From an uncultured Porphyromonadaceae bacterium (GTDB lineage Bacteria; Bacteroidota; Bacteroidia; Bacteroidales; Muribaculaceae), in NCBI GenBank assembly GCA_947573485.1, contig CANPGB010000003.1, positions 1 through 64,000 of the forward strand: a stretch of DNA of 64,000 nucleotides, written 5' to 3'. The notes under the pieces are model-generated. The model saw only the letters and a list, made by a program, of their open reading frames with translations, was not told where the DNA came from and made no database searches. Of this stretch, positions 7,570 to 15,642 are shown one piece after another; the first letter of the stretch is position 1; each line of letters starts with the position of its first letter. Both the position numbers and the translations under genes were made by a program.

Positions 7570-10500
7570 TCACTCCTCCTTTCTCACTATTAAAAAACAT
7601 ATTAACTCAAAATCATCGAGACCGCGGACTTCGTTGCCGAAAAGCGAACCGCTGTCGCCATCGAGGAACGAGAAAAGGTCGGTGGTCTCCTTGACTTTTA
7701 TTAGTGATGAGATGGCGTCGCCGAGGAGCTGGGAATATGTGCCCATACGTTGACCGTCGCGTGTCTCAGCGTTGAACTTATGGCAAAGGTCGAGCAGCGG
7801 TGTTGCATTGCCACGGCACAAATGGCGGATAGTGTCAAGCAGAGATTTCGGGTCGAGGTGGTCAATGTGAATGAAGGTTTCAGGCTTGAGGTTTGAGGTT
7901 TTAGAATCAGCCCTAACACCTGACCCCTGAGCCCTGACACCTACATAGACCATATAGAATGGATGAAGCCTGTTCTTACGGTCGATATTGATTGAGTTAT
8001 TGCGATTTTTGAGAACAAATATTACGCCGGGAGGCGTGTCTTTATCGGCAGGTACGATGGCATGGAGCCCCATTGGGGTATGCTCTATATCATTGTCTTG
8101 CTTGATGTATTCAAGCAGGTCAAGGCGAAATTCATTCAAGCCCAAGTCCATTATCGAGACACCGGTGTTCATCTCCTCAATATCCACGACTTCCTCTTTG
8201 AGGCGTTCCAACTGGTCTCGACGATATTTAAGGTCGCCTTGCTCTGCATCGGTGAGCGGATTATCATCGCCGGTGGCAGTAAGTACCGACACTTTCATGC
8301 GGGCTTCAACACGTCCTTTGAGGTCGATGTATTCATCCAAGTCCATGTCCGGCCAGTAATTCACAAGTTGGATTACGGCGTTGCGCGAGCCGATGCGGTC
8401 AATACGCCCGAAGCGTTGGATTATGCGGACCGGATTCCAATGAATATCGTAGTTAATGAGGAAGTCGCAGTCTTGGAGGTTCTGACCCTCCGAGATGCAG
8501 TCAGTGGCGATAAGTACATCTATTTCCTCATTGAGTTTGGGATAGAGGGCAGCCTTTTCTTTCGATATAGGCGAAAAAAGAGTGAGGACTTTATTGAAGT
8601 CCATTTTCTCACGTGTCTTAATTGTGCAACGCGCTTCGACATCACCGGAGATAAGGGCTGCGTTAAGCCCGGTGCGTTCCTTTATGAGAGGTGCAATATT
8701 CTCATAGAGATATTGAGCCGTGTCGGAAAATGCTGTGAAGATTATGATTTTCTTGTTGCCGGGATTGATAGGGTTGGCGAACTTCGAGCGAATATCCTCT
8801 ATGAGCAACTGAAGTTTACTGTCATGCGCAGGTGTAATGTCTTCAAGCATGAATAGCAGTGTGCGGAGATTATCAAGGTCTTTAGCGAGATATTCGCGCC
8901 ACTGCACATAGTCCATGTCGGCAAGGTCAATCTTTGTTTTCTTACCGCCGATAAAGACCGAGTCTTCACGTTCGTCGAAGTCAAGATTGGAGTCAAAGTC
9001 ATAATCATTGACCGTTGAGTGACCACCATTAGCGGCGAGCCTATCTATAGCGTCAACAGTTGTCTGAATGAAATCCTTAATGCGTGTAAGCGTCAACCGG
9101 AACGAGTTGACAGAACTTTCCAAGCGTTTGAGCAGGTTGATACTCATAAGTTGACGTATGCCTCGCTCGCGACCGGAGCGGGAGAGATTTCCAAGCGAGC
9201 CGTCAGCCTTTGTATCGAGATATTTTTCAAGTTTGCTCGGCAAAATAAAGTCGGAGGGTGTGTAGATGGCGAGATTGAGCTCGGTTACGCTGACAAAGAT
9301 ATCGTTGAACGATACGGCTGTCGGCAAGTCTGTGAGTTTGGGCGAGCGAGAGATTGGCTTCAATCGTTCCGGGAACTTGCCGATGTCGGTCGTGTCGTAA
9401 TATTGTTCGATGTGTTTGCGGCTTCGGGCTATGGTAACGCTATCGAGCACTTCAAAGAAGTCAAAGCTCAGGAGCGAGAGCAGATTTTTTGTGGTACGTT
9501 CATCCGGAGGCATTTTTGACCAACGATTGAAAGCCGACTGTGCGTCACGAAATATTTTGTCAATGGATGATGTGGTGTTGAGCAGCGCATCCATTCGCTC
9601 CGAGTCGCCCTCGTATGCAAGTTGCAACTGATTACGAAGGTCGTTAAATCGGTTATTGACAGGCGTGGCAGACAACATCAGGACCTTCGTCTTGACACCT
9701 GTGCGGATAACCTTGTTCATCAGTTGGAGATAGCGGTTCTCGCGCGGGTTCTCGTCGTTCTCGTCGGTGGTGACTTTACCACCATTACGAAAGTTGTGGC
9801 TTTCGTCGATAACGACAAGATCGTAGTTGCCCCAGTTGATATGTTCGAGGTCAAGACCGTTGCTTTGCCCGGACTGACGCGAAAGGTCAGTATGATAGAG
9901 AATATCATAGCGCAGGCGGTCAGCGACAAGCGGATTGTTGACGTAGTTGCTGCGGTAAGTCACCCAGTTTTGATGCAATTTCTTCGGGCAAAGAACGAGA
10001 ACTGACTTGTTGCGGTTCTCGTAATACTTGATTACGGAAAGCGCGGTGAATGTCTTACCGAGACCCACGGAGTCGGCAAGGATGCAGCCGTTATACTTTT
10101 CAAGTTTGTTGATGATAGCGAGAGCCGCGTCACGCTGGAAGTTGTAGAGCTTGCTCCAGATTACACTTGATTTGAAGCCGGTGGCTTCGTTAGGCAATAC
10201 ATCCTCCGAAATATCTTCAAGAAACTCGTTGAAGATATTGTAGAGCGTAACGAAGTAGATAAATTCCGGCGCGTTTTCCTTGTAGGCGTTGGTGATGTTG
10301 TCGAGCACCTGTTCTGTGACGACTTGCAGTTTTTCGCCATCGTGCCACACTTGATTGAAAAGATTCAGGTAGAACTGCGACATCGGAGCATCTGTACGTT
10401 GAACGAACTGATAGGCATTATTACCTCGCTCACAACCGAGGTCAACAGTTGTAAATCCTGTGATGGGCATATAATTGACATCATCTACGTTGATGAAGCC

Positions 10501-10872
10501 CATCATATTTTCATTGGTGCGGTTTGACTTGAAACAAGCCTTTTGCCTAATCCATTCGGCACACTCCTTTGCGACGGCTTTAAGCGACAACTCATTGCGG
10601 AGTTTTATCTCAAACTCCGAACCGAATAGGTCGCGCTCACGGTTAAGACGCGGTATGTAAAATTCTCGCCGCTGCTTGTCGGCTTTCTCGGTGGTAAACG
10701 AGGGAGAAGTAAAGATAAAACGCAACTCATCTATATCTTTCAACTGCTCTTTGAGTTCTTGAAAGGCATAAATCGAAAAACTTGCGGCCGCTATCGACAC
10801 ACGACTGCCGGATTTGATGGTAGCCACCAAGTCATCGCGTAAGGTTTGATTTATGTTGTCAATGAGTTGCAC
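7570..10872 (-). CDS. PLD-like / SNF2-family helicase of the defence operon
   Basis: This 1100-residue protein has an N-terminal phospholipase-D-like region (about 1-150, with SFSIYAFQELKEQL and FIFTSPSF) and then an SNF2/SF2 motor. The motor has Walker A DSVGLGKT at about 266-273, Walker B DESHNF at about 352, motif III LSATPVNN, motif V EGQNLQDCDFLINYD, and motif VI QRFGRIDRIGS at about 825. I see no HKD nuclease pair, so nuclease activity is uncertain. It is the first gene of the operon and is read from a GTG start at 10872. An in-frame TGA lies three codons upstream, so no longer start is possible. Helicases of this type accompany DUF4391 and type III-like methyltransferases, which suggests one combined defence machine. 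Confidence 0.88.
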   Translation of the reverse strand: MQLIDNINQTLRDDLVATIKSGSRVSIAAASFSIYAFQELKEQLKDIDELRFIFTSPSFTTEKADKQRREFYIPRLNRERDLFGSEFEIKLRNELSLKAVAKECAEWIRQKACFKSNRTNENMMGFINVDDVNYMPITGFTTVDLGCERGNNAYQFVQRTDAPMSQFYLNLFNQVWHDGEKLQVVTEQVLDNITNAYKENAPEFIYFVTLYNIFNEFLEDISEDVLPNEATGFKSSVIWSKLYNFQRDAALAIINKLEKYNGCILADSVGLGKTFTALSVIKYYENRNKSVLVLCPKKLHQNWVTYRSNYVNNPLVADRLRYDILYHTDLSRQSGQSNGLDLEHINWGNYDLVVIDESHNFRNGGKVTTDENDENPRENRYLQLMNKVIRTGVKTKVLMLSATPVNNRFNDLRNQLQLAYEGDSERMDALLNTTSSIDKIFRDAQSAFNRWSKMPPDERTTKNLLSLLSFDFFEVLDSVTIARSRKHIEQYYDTTDIGKFPERLKPISRSPKLTDLPTAVSFNDIFVSVTELNLAIYTPSDFILPSKLEKYLDTKADGSLGNLSRSGRERGIRQLMSINLLKRLESSVNSFRLTLTRIKDFIQTTVDAIDRLAANGGHSTVNDYDFDSNLDFDEREDSVFIGGKKTKIDLADMDYVQWREYLAKDLDNLRTLLFMLEDITPAHDSKLQLLIEDIRSKFANPINPGNKKIIIFTAFSDTAQYLYENIAPLIKERTGLNAALISGDVEARCTIKTREKMDFNKVLTLFSPISKEKAALYPKLNEEIDVLIATDCISEGQNLQDCDFLINYDIHWNPVRIIQRFGRIDRIGSRNAVIQLVNYWPDMDLDEYIDLKGRVEARMKVSVLTATGDDNPLTDAEQGDLKYRRDQLERLKEEVVDIEEMNTGVSIMDLGLNEFRLDLLEYIKQDNDIEHTPMGLHAIVPADKDTPPGVIFVLKNRNNSINIDRKNRLHPFYMVYVGVRAQGSGVRADSKTSNLKPETFIHIDHLDPKSLLDTIRHLCRGNATPLLDLCHKFNAETRDGQRMGTYSQLLGDAISSLIKVKETTDLFSFLDGDSGSLFGNEVRGLDDFELICFLIVRKEE

Positions 10873-10929
10873 TTCGGGTCACTCGCTTTCACAGCCATTG
10901 ACTCCGATATGGCACAATTAGATTGGTTT

Positions 10930-11264
10930 GGGCAAAAAGAAAAGCGGGAGTCCTTATCGTTACTCGCACCGCTGTTCAAGGCCTTAGGACGTGCCCAACT
11001 CACCGGATTGAGCAACAGACTCCACGCTGTTATATGCAAATACCCCAAACCCATTCCAAGCAATGCTTGAAATGAGTCCGGATAGGTATATACATACCCG
11101 TGGCGTCTATTGCTGCTATGCCTTCGGTGAGTTTTCAGAGTGTCCTAAGTTCTGAACAGCCAGAGACAAAGCGTCAATATACGCTTTTCTTAAATATGTC
11201 ATTCGATTCCCGCGTGCCGTAGCGATAAACTCCTCTGAGCAACGCTCCCACAGCGTGGAAGTCT
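10930..11264 (-). ncRNA. Candidate structured RNA upstream of the defence operon (~330 nt)
   Basis: A complete minus-strand transcription unit without a credible reading frame. The promoter has TTG, 19 bases, then TAATTTTG (11270-11277). The predicted 5' end (about 11264) starts a closing stem AGACTTCCACGCTGT (11264-11250) that pairs with ACAGCGTGGAGTCT (11030-11017), with one bulged base. Inside are hairpins such as AAAGCGT/ACGCTTT and CAAGCA/TGCTTG. The 3' end is a terminator: AGCGG...CCGCT plus AGT/ACT (10973-10943), then TTTCTTTTT. It ends about 60 bases before the helicase start. I could not match it to RNase P, tmRNA, SRP or a known riboswitch from memory. Confidence 0.55.
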
Positions 11265-11269
11265 AAATG

Positions 11270-11300
11270 CAAAATTACGAAAAAATTTTGAGGGAACAAT
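11270..11300 (-). promoter_or_regulatory. Promoter of the candidate RNA upstream of the helicase
   Basis: On the minus strand TTG is followed by exactly 19 bases and then TAATTTTG (11277-11270), an ideal Bacteroidetes sigma-ABfr promoter. Confidence 0.65.
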
Positions 11301-11733
11301 CGAATGTGCTGAGAAACATGAAAGTGCGCCCACGGCTTTTTCATTTAAAATCTCTTGGTTATATCCTCGGCAGCCGTATTTTATAGGCGACTCTCACCGC
11401 ATGCAAAATCTGTCGCAAAACGGTGTATACACCTGAATTTCAATTGATTTAGTCTTTAAAAATTGGTAAAGCAATAAATTATTTATAGCTTAAAGGGCTG
11501 AAAAATAAACGGTTATGAGCAATTGCACACTTGACCAAAAATCGGCTTTTGACTCCATAACGGTAGTCAATACAGCTACATAGTTATACAAATTTTGACT
11601 TAATCAAAGATAATCCAAATTATTTCATTTTACTACTTGCCTGCGTATTATTCTGAACAACAATGATATATAGTTAACCATAGTCCCTCAACTATCCTTT
11701 ATTTTAATATCATTTCATACCCCTCTCTCCTCA
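11301..11733. other. Gene-free AT-rich stretch
   Basis: No convincing open frame, RNA or repeat was recognised here. Short possible frames on either strand lack start context and family resemblance. It separates the defence operon from the nim-gdx pair. Confidence 0.4.
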
Positions 11734-11768
11734 AAGAGCCACAAGTCGTTGACTTGCAACTCTTTTTA
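11734..11768. terminator. Bidirectional terminator downstream of the Nim-like gene
   Basis: AGAG-CCA-CAAGTC-GTT-GACTTG-CAA-CTCT followed by TTTT on the plus strand. On the minus strand the same stem lies about 40 bases past the Nim-like stop, with a weaker T run. Confidence 0.5.
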
Positions 11769-11808
11769 TATCTAAAATCCGGCTCGGAATGCGCCGTTTC
11801 AGAGAGCA

Positions 11809-12291
11809 TCAGCTGTTCACTAACTCAATAGCTTGCTTGCCCGTGATTCTGTCAATGGTCATTTCCAGCATCAAGCAACGGGAAATGCCTCGCGAAATCT
11901 CATTATTTAATCCCTCGGCATCGTTGGGGTTGCACCGGCGACCCAGTATTTCAAGTGTTCGGAGTTTCTCTGCGTCATCTTCGATAATCCGCACACTACC
12001 GAATGCGATTACACTGCGAAAATAAGTAGTGTATTTTTCGGGATGTAGCTCATCTTGAGCAATTACTGTGAAACTTGCATTTGCGTTCTGATTAAGCAAC
12101 TCTAATTTGTGTCCGCTTAAAGCCGAATGGAAATATAGTTTCCCATTATCATATACATGGCTCAGCGGCACACCATAAGGTTGCATATCCTCTCCGCACA
12201 AAGCCAGAACACCCGATGTTGTGGATTGGAGTATCGCTATACTTTCATCTTCCGAAAGCAATTGCTTGAAACGGCGCATTTTCTTACCCAT
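11809..12291 (-). CDS. Pyridoxamine 5'-phosphate oxidase-like flavoprotein, Nim family-like
   Basis: The 160-residue protein resembles the Nim 5-nitroimidazole-resistance reductases: MRRFKQLLSEDESIAIL, GVLALCGEDMQPYGVPLSHVYD, then KLYFHSALSGHKLE and the TTYFRSVIAFGSVRII segment. His55 in FHSA corresponds to the conserved His of the family; the fold binds FMN. Whether this chromosomal relative confers nitroimidazole resistance is unknown, since many family members act on other substrates. I chose the ATG at 12291, which shares one base with the stop of the upstream exporter (TGATG), so translation is coupled. A longer open frame to 12354 would run inside the exporter gene. Confidence 0.85.
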   Translation of the reverse strand: MGKKMRRFKQLLSEDESIAILQSTTSGVLALCGEDMQPYGVPLSHVYDNGKLYFHSALSGHKLELLNQNANASFTVIAQDELHPEKYTTYFRSVIAFGSVRIIEDDAEKLRTLEILGRRCNPNDAEGLNNEISRGISRCLMLEMTIDRITGKQAIELVNS

Positions 12292-12614
12292 CAGTGCACG
12301 AGTTTTAGTCCGATAATAGAGAGTATGAGAGTTGATATGAAAACCAATCTCCAAAAAGTTGCCGGTTCATTGAAAAACAATATGCCGGCAATCACAGTTC
12401 CCACAGCTCCAATTCCCGTCCACACAGGGTAGGCGGTACCGATTGGTATGGTCTGCACCGCTTTTGAAAGCAATACCATGCTGAGGGTGAGGCAAATGAG
12501 GAAACCTATACCCCACATGCACCATGGAGTTCCTGTTAAACCTTTCATTTTGCCGAGGCAAAACGCGAATCCCGTTTCAAAACACCCGGCGATAATGAGA
12601 AGAATCCAATTCAT
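12291..12614 (-). CDS. gdx: SMR-family exporter, Gdx/SugE type (guanidinium)
   Basis: This 107-residue protein has four transmembrane helices and is a small multidrug resistance transporter. Glu13, in AGCFETGFAFCLGK, is the essential proton/substrate carboxylate. The WTGIGAVGTVIAGILFF segment forms helix 3. SugE/Gdx members export guanidinium as antiparallel dimers, while EmrE members export drugs; the sequence looks closer to SugE by its helix 1, but specificity is inferred. No guanidine riboswitch was found in its leader. It is transcribed divergently from the gene at 12751 and is translationally coupled to the Nim-like flavoprotein. Confidence 0.85.
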   Translation of the reverse strand: MNWILLIIAGCFETGFAFCLGKMKGLTGTPWCMWGIGFLICLTLSMVLLSKAVQTIPIGTAYPVWTGIGAVGTVIAGILFFNEPATFWRLVFISTLILSIIGLKLVH

Positions 12615-12688
12615 ATCTCAAAAAACAGATGTCCTATCGAGGGCTGCAGCAATACCCGGCGTCTCCTTCCAAGGTCATTTTTCCAAGG

Positions 12689-12696
12689 CAAAGGTA
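12689..12696 (-). promoter_or_regulatory. -7 box TACCTTTG for gdx-nim
   Basis: A TAnnTTTG match on the minus strand about 75 bases upstream of gdx. Confidence 0.5.
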
Positions 12697-12719
12697 CGCA
12701 AAAAATCTCGATTATTTAT

Positions 12720-12727
12720 TATCTTTG
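12720..12727 (+). promoter_or_regulatory. -7 box TATCTTTG for the membrane protein gene
   Basis: A TAnnTTTG match 23 bases before the ATG at 12751, in the divergent intergenic region. Confidence 0.55.
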
Positions 12728-12750
12728 CGCAACCTTAAATCTGCAAGCAC

Positions 12751-13230
12751 ATGAAAGCATCCACGTTCAAGTATCCTCTCCTGCTTTTGTTTGCGGCCAT
12801 GCCGTTGACAGCAAAAGCGAATATGATTTGGCCGTCGCTATATATCACCGCCAACTATTACACCTGGTATGTGATTCTTATCGGTTTAATCATCGAATTC
12901 CTCGCCATTAAACAGTTCCTGAAAGTCAATTGGCGACGTGCCGCGCTCATGGATGTGTCAATGAACTTTATCTCGGCTCTCCTGGGTTTGGTTTTGATAC
13001 CGATCAGCGGCCTTATCGTTGAAGTGCTCGCGCATCCGTTTGGCGGCGGCACGTTCGATTTATCGCATTGGATTCTTGACTTCCTTGCCGCTGTGCTATG
13101 CAACGTAGTCATTGAAGGCGCCGCGCTGAAATACATTTTCAAATACCCCCTCTCGAAGACTTTCTGGTGGCTTTTAGGGGCAAACACACTCAGTGTTATA
13201 GTATGCGTATTAATACCCGTTCTGCAATAG
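12751..13230 (+). CDS. Polytopic membrane protein (unknown)
   Basis: This 159-residue protein has no recognised family. Residues 6-23 look like a cleavable signal or first helix (LLLLFAAMPLTAKA). Four more hydrophobic segments follow at about 38-55, 72-92, 106-125 and 137-157. A NYYTWYV motif and a HPFGGGTFDLSHW loop are notable. It is a single-gene unit with its own promoter, divergent from gdx and convergent with rfbC. Comparable small integral membrane proteins are common in Bacteroidales. Confidence 0.75.
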   Translation: MKASTFKYPLLLLFAAMPLTAKANMIWPSLYITANYYTWYVILIGLIIEFLAIKQFLKVNWRRAALMDVSMNFISALLGLVLIPISGLIVEVLAHPFGGGTFDLSHWILDFLAAVLCNVVIEGAALKYIFKYPLSKTFWWLLGANTLSVIVCVLIPVLQ

Positions 13231-13268
13231 CGCCCCCTGCAGCCGGAGCTGAATAAAGCCGGTATTTT

Positions 13269-13820
13269 TCAGTCAAATTTCTCACAATCGTCCCACGACA
13301 GCCCCGCCGCATCCTTGGGCGAGAGAATCATGGCCGAGGCCTCAACGGGCCACTTGATGCCGAGCTCCGGGGCGTGAAGATTGAGAGTGCGCTCCGCCTC
13401 GGGGCAGTAATAATTATCGACACGGTACTGGAACTTGGCACGCTCCGAAAGCACCGCGAAACCATGGGCAAAACCGCGGGGAATATAAAGACTGCGGCCG
13501 TTCTCAGCCGAGAGCTCCACAGCAATATGGCGCCCGAAAGTAGGCGATGACCGCCGCAGGTCAACAGCCACATCAACAATAGCGCCCTCGCTCACCCTCA
13601 CAAGCTTGGCCTGCGAGGCCGCTCCCGCCTGGTAATGCAGCCCGCGCACCACGCCGCGCACCGACACCGACTCATTATCCTGCACAAAATCAGCACGTAA
13701 GCCCGTAGCGCGCTCAAAAACATCGCTGCGGAAAGTCTCGCAGAAATAACCGCGTGAATCATAGTGGCGGAGAGGCTCTATGAGCCACACACCGCAAAGG
13801 TCGGTAGGCGTCAATTTCAT
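13269..13820 (-). CDS. rfbC: dTDP-4-dehydrorhamnose 3,5-epimerase
   Basis: RfbC/RmlC catalyses the double epimerisation that turns dTDP-4-keto-6-deoxyglucose into dTDP-4-keto-rhamnose for surface polysaccharides. The 183-residue protein has the cupin signatures: RGYFCETFR, the catalytic-His motif VRGLHYQ at about 62-68, the Asp segment VDVAVDLRR, and the Tyr in NYYCPEAE at about 138. The ATG at 13820 gives the family length; a longer frame to 13919 only crosses the promoter. The rest of the dTDP-rhamnose genes are not in this window. It is divergent from the aminotransferase at 13902. Confidence 0.95.
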   Translation of the reverse strand: MKLTPTDLCGVWLIEPLRHYDSRGYFCETFRSDVFERATGLRADFVQDNESVSVRGVVRGLHYQAGAASQAKLVRVSEGAIVDVAVDLRRSSPTFGRHIAVELSAENGRSLYIPRGFAHGFAVLSERAKFQYRVDNYYCPEAERTLNLHAPELGIKWPVEASAMILSPKDAAGLSWDDCEKFD

Positions 13821-13840
13821 CTCACAAAGATTTTTTCGCA

Positions 13841-13848
13841 CAAAAGTA
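13841..13848 (-). promoter_or_regulatory. -7 box TACTTTTG for rfbC
   Basis: A TAnnTTTG match on the minus strand about 20 bases upstream of the chosen ATG. It supports the short start. Confidence 0.5.
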
Positions 13849-13869
13849 CGGAAAAAAAGCGTTTTTGCG

Positions 13870-13877
13870 TAACTTTG
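13870..13877 (+). promoter_or_regulatory. -7 box TAACTTTG for the aminotransferase
   Basis: A TAnnTTTG match 24 bases before the ATG at 13902. Confidence 0.55.
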
Positions 13878-13901
13878 CATCTGAATATCTAAGATTAATA
13901 T

Positions 13902-15107
13902 ATGCCTGAAGTATCGCAACGCGGGCGCATTATGCCCGCCTCGCCTATCCGCCGCCTCGTTCCGCTCGCTAATGCCGCCATTGAGCGCGGTACTAAAGTT
14001 TACCGACTCAACATCGGCCAGCCCGACGTTCCCACGCCGCAGGAGGCTTTCGACGCTCTCCGCAACATCGACCGCAAGGTGCTCGAATACAGCCCCTCCG
14101 ACGGCCTGCTCTCGCTCCGCAAGAAGTTACGCGAGTACTACAAGCGCTTCAATATTAAAGTCGACGTCGACGATATCATTGTAACCACCGGCGGCTCTGA
14201 GGCCGTGCTCTTCGCCTTCCTGGCCTGCCTCGACCCCGGCGATGAAATCATTGTGCCCGAGCCCGCTTATGCCAACTATATGGCTTTCGCAATCTCGGCA
14301 GGCGCAAAAATCGTGACCATACCCTCGAGCATCGACGAGGGATTCGAGCTGCCCCCCGTCGAGAAATTCGAGGAGCTCATCACGCCCCGCACCAAGGGTA
14401 TCCTCATCTGCAACCCCAACAACCCCACGGGCTATCTCTACACAATGAAGGAGATGCTCCAGATACGCGACCTCGTGCTCAAGCACGACCTCTTCCTCTT
14501 CTCCGACGAGGTTTACCGCGAGTTCTGCTACACGGGCGCTCCCTATATCTCTGCCTTCCACCTGCCCGGAATCGAAGACAAGGTAGTGCTCATCGACTCT
14601 GTGTCGAAGCGCTATAACGAATGCGGCATACGCGTTGGCGCCCTCATCACAAAGCATAAAGAGCTGAAGCAGAACGTCATGAAGTTCTGCCAGGCACGTC
14701 TGAGCCCACCTCTTTTAGGTCAGATTGTGGCCGAGGCCTCAATCGACACCCCCGCCGAATACATGCTCGAGACATATAATGAATATGTGGAGCGCCGCAA
14801 ATTCCTCATCGACCAGCTAAACAAGATACCCGGCTGCTACTCGCCTATCCCCATGGGCGCCTTCTACACTGTGGTGCGCCTCCCCGTCGACGACGCCGAC
14901 CGTTTCTGCCGCTGGTGCCTCGAGGAATTTGAGTACGAGGGGCAGACCGTATTCATGGCTCCCGCATCGGGTTTCTACACCACCCCCGGCATGGGCAAAG
15001 ACGAAGTGCGCATGGCCTATGTGCTGAAGAAAGAAGACCTCGCAAAGGCCATGGAAGTGCTCGCCAAAGCCCTCGAAGCATACCCCGGACGCACAATTTC
15101 CTGCTGA
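13902..15107 (+). CDS. PLP-dependent class I/II aminotransferase (aspartate aminotransferase-like)
   Basis: This 401-residue cytoplasmic fold-type I enzyme is of the AspC/AspB kind. Visible landmarks are LNIGQPDVPTP near the N-terminus, the cofactor-stacking region VTTGGSEAVLFAF, the Asn motif CNPNNPTG, the Asp/Tyr motif SDEVYREF, and the Schiff-base lysine in SVSKRYNECGIRVG. A C-terminal arginine region that would contact the substrate carboxylate is expected but was not assigned. Substrate is inferred as aspartate or a related amino acid. It is followed 3 bases later by the RNA methyltransferase gene, so the two are probably co-transcribed. Confidence 0.92.
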   Translation: MPEVSQRGRIMPASPIRRLVPLANAAIERGTKVYRLNIGQPDVPTPQEAFDALRNIDRKVLEYSPSDGLLSLRKKLREYYKRFNIKVDVDDIIVTTGGSEAVLFAFLACLDPGDEIIVPEPAYANYMAFAISAGAKIVTIPSSIDEGFELPPVEKFEELITPRTKGILICNPNNPTGYLYTMKEMLQIRDLVLKHDLFLFSDEVYREFCYTGAPYISAFHLPGIEDKVVLIDSVSKRYNECGIRVGALITKHKELKQNVMKFCQARLSPPLLGQIVAEASIDTPAEYMLETYNEYVERRKFLIDQLNKIPGCYSPIPMGAFYTVVRLPVDDADRFCRWCLEEFEYEGQTVFMAPASGFYTTPGMGKDEVRMAYVLKKEDLAKAMEVLAKALEAYPGRTISC

Positions 15108-15110
15108 TTC

Positions 15111-15641
15111 ATGGAGAAGAAGACTATCCGCGACATGGGCCGCGACACCGTGGCCCAGTTCAAGGCAAGGCGTAAGATTCCCGTGACTCTCGTGCTCGAC
15201 AATGTACGCTCGCTCAACAACATAGGCGCCATGTTCCGCACATGCGACGCCTTTGCTGTGGCTGGCATTGCCCTGTGCGGAGTGTCGGGCACGCCCCCCT
15301 CGCCCGAGATTCACAAAACGGCACTCGGCGCCGAAGACTCGGTGGACTGGCGCTACTTCGCCGATACCATGGTCGCCATTGCCACCCTGCGCTCCGAGGG
15401 CGCCCTCATAGTGGCTCTCGAGCAGGTCAAAGGCAGCGAGGCCCTCGGCACCTTCGCACCCCAAGTCGGCAAGAGCTATGCTGTGGTCGTGGGCAACGAA
15501 GTCGACGGAGTGGCACAAGCCGTTGTCGACGCCGCCGACCTCTGCCTCGAGATTCCGCAGAGCGGCACCAAGCACTCGCTCAACGTGTCGGTATCGGCAG
15601 CTCTCGCTCTCTGGGAGTTTTACCGCGCACTGCACGAATGA
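15111..15641 (+). CDS. SpoU/TrmH-family RNA 2'-O-methyltransferase
   Basis: A SPOUT-class SAM-dependent methyltransferase of 176 residues. Motif 1 (NVRSLNNIGAMFRTCDAF), motif 2 (VVVGNEVDGV) and motif 3 (LEIPQSGTKHSLNVSVSAALALWEF), which build the knotted SAM site, are all present. It lacks an N-terminal L30e-like substrate domain, as in short TrmL/TrmH-like proteins. The target (tRNA or rRNA) cannot be told. It follows the aminotransferase with a 3-base gap. Confidence 0.92.
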   Translation: MEKKTIRDMGRDTVAQFKARRKIPVTLVLDNVRSLNNIGAMFRTCDAFAVAGIALCGVSGTPPSPEIHKTALGAEDSVDWRYFADTMVAIATLRSEGALIVALEQVKGSEALGTFAPQVGKSYAVVVGNEVDGVAQAVVDAADLCLEIPQSGTKHSLNVSVSAALALWEFYRALHE

Positions 15642-15642
15642 C

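Noticed and set aside
10851-11063. A 70-codon minus-strand frame upstream of the helicase
   Set aside because: It lies inside the candidate structured RNA and reads through its terminator; no ribosome site or domain supports it.
12615-12740. Guanidine riboswitch upstream of gdx
   Set aside because: I could not find the conserved loops of the guanidine-I, -II or -III classes; only a promoter box is clear.
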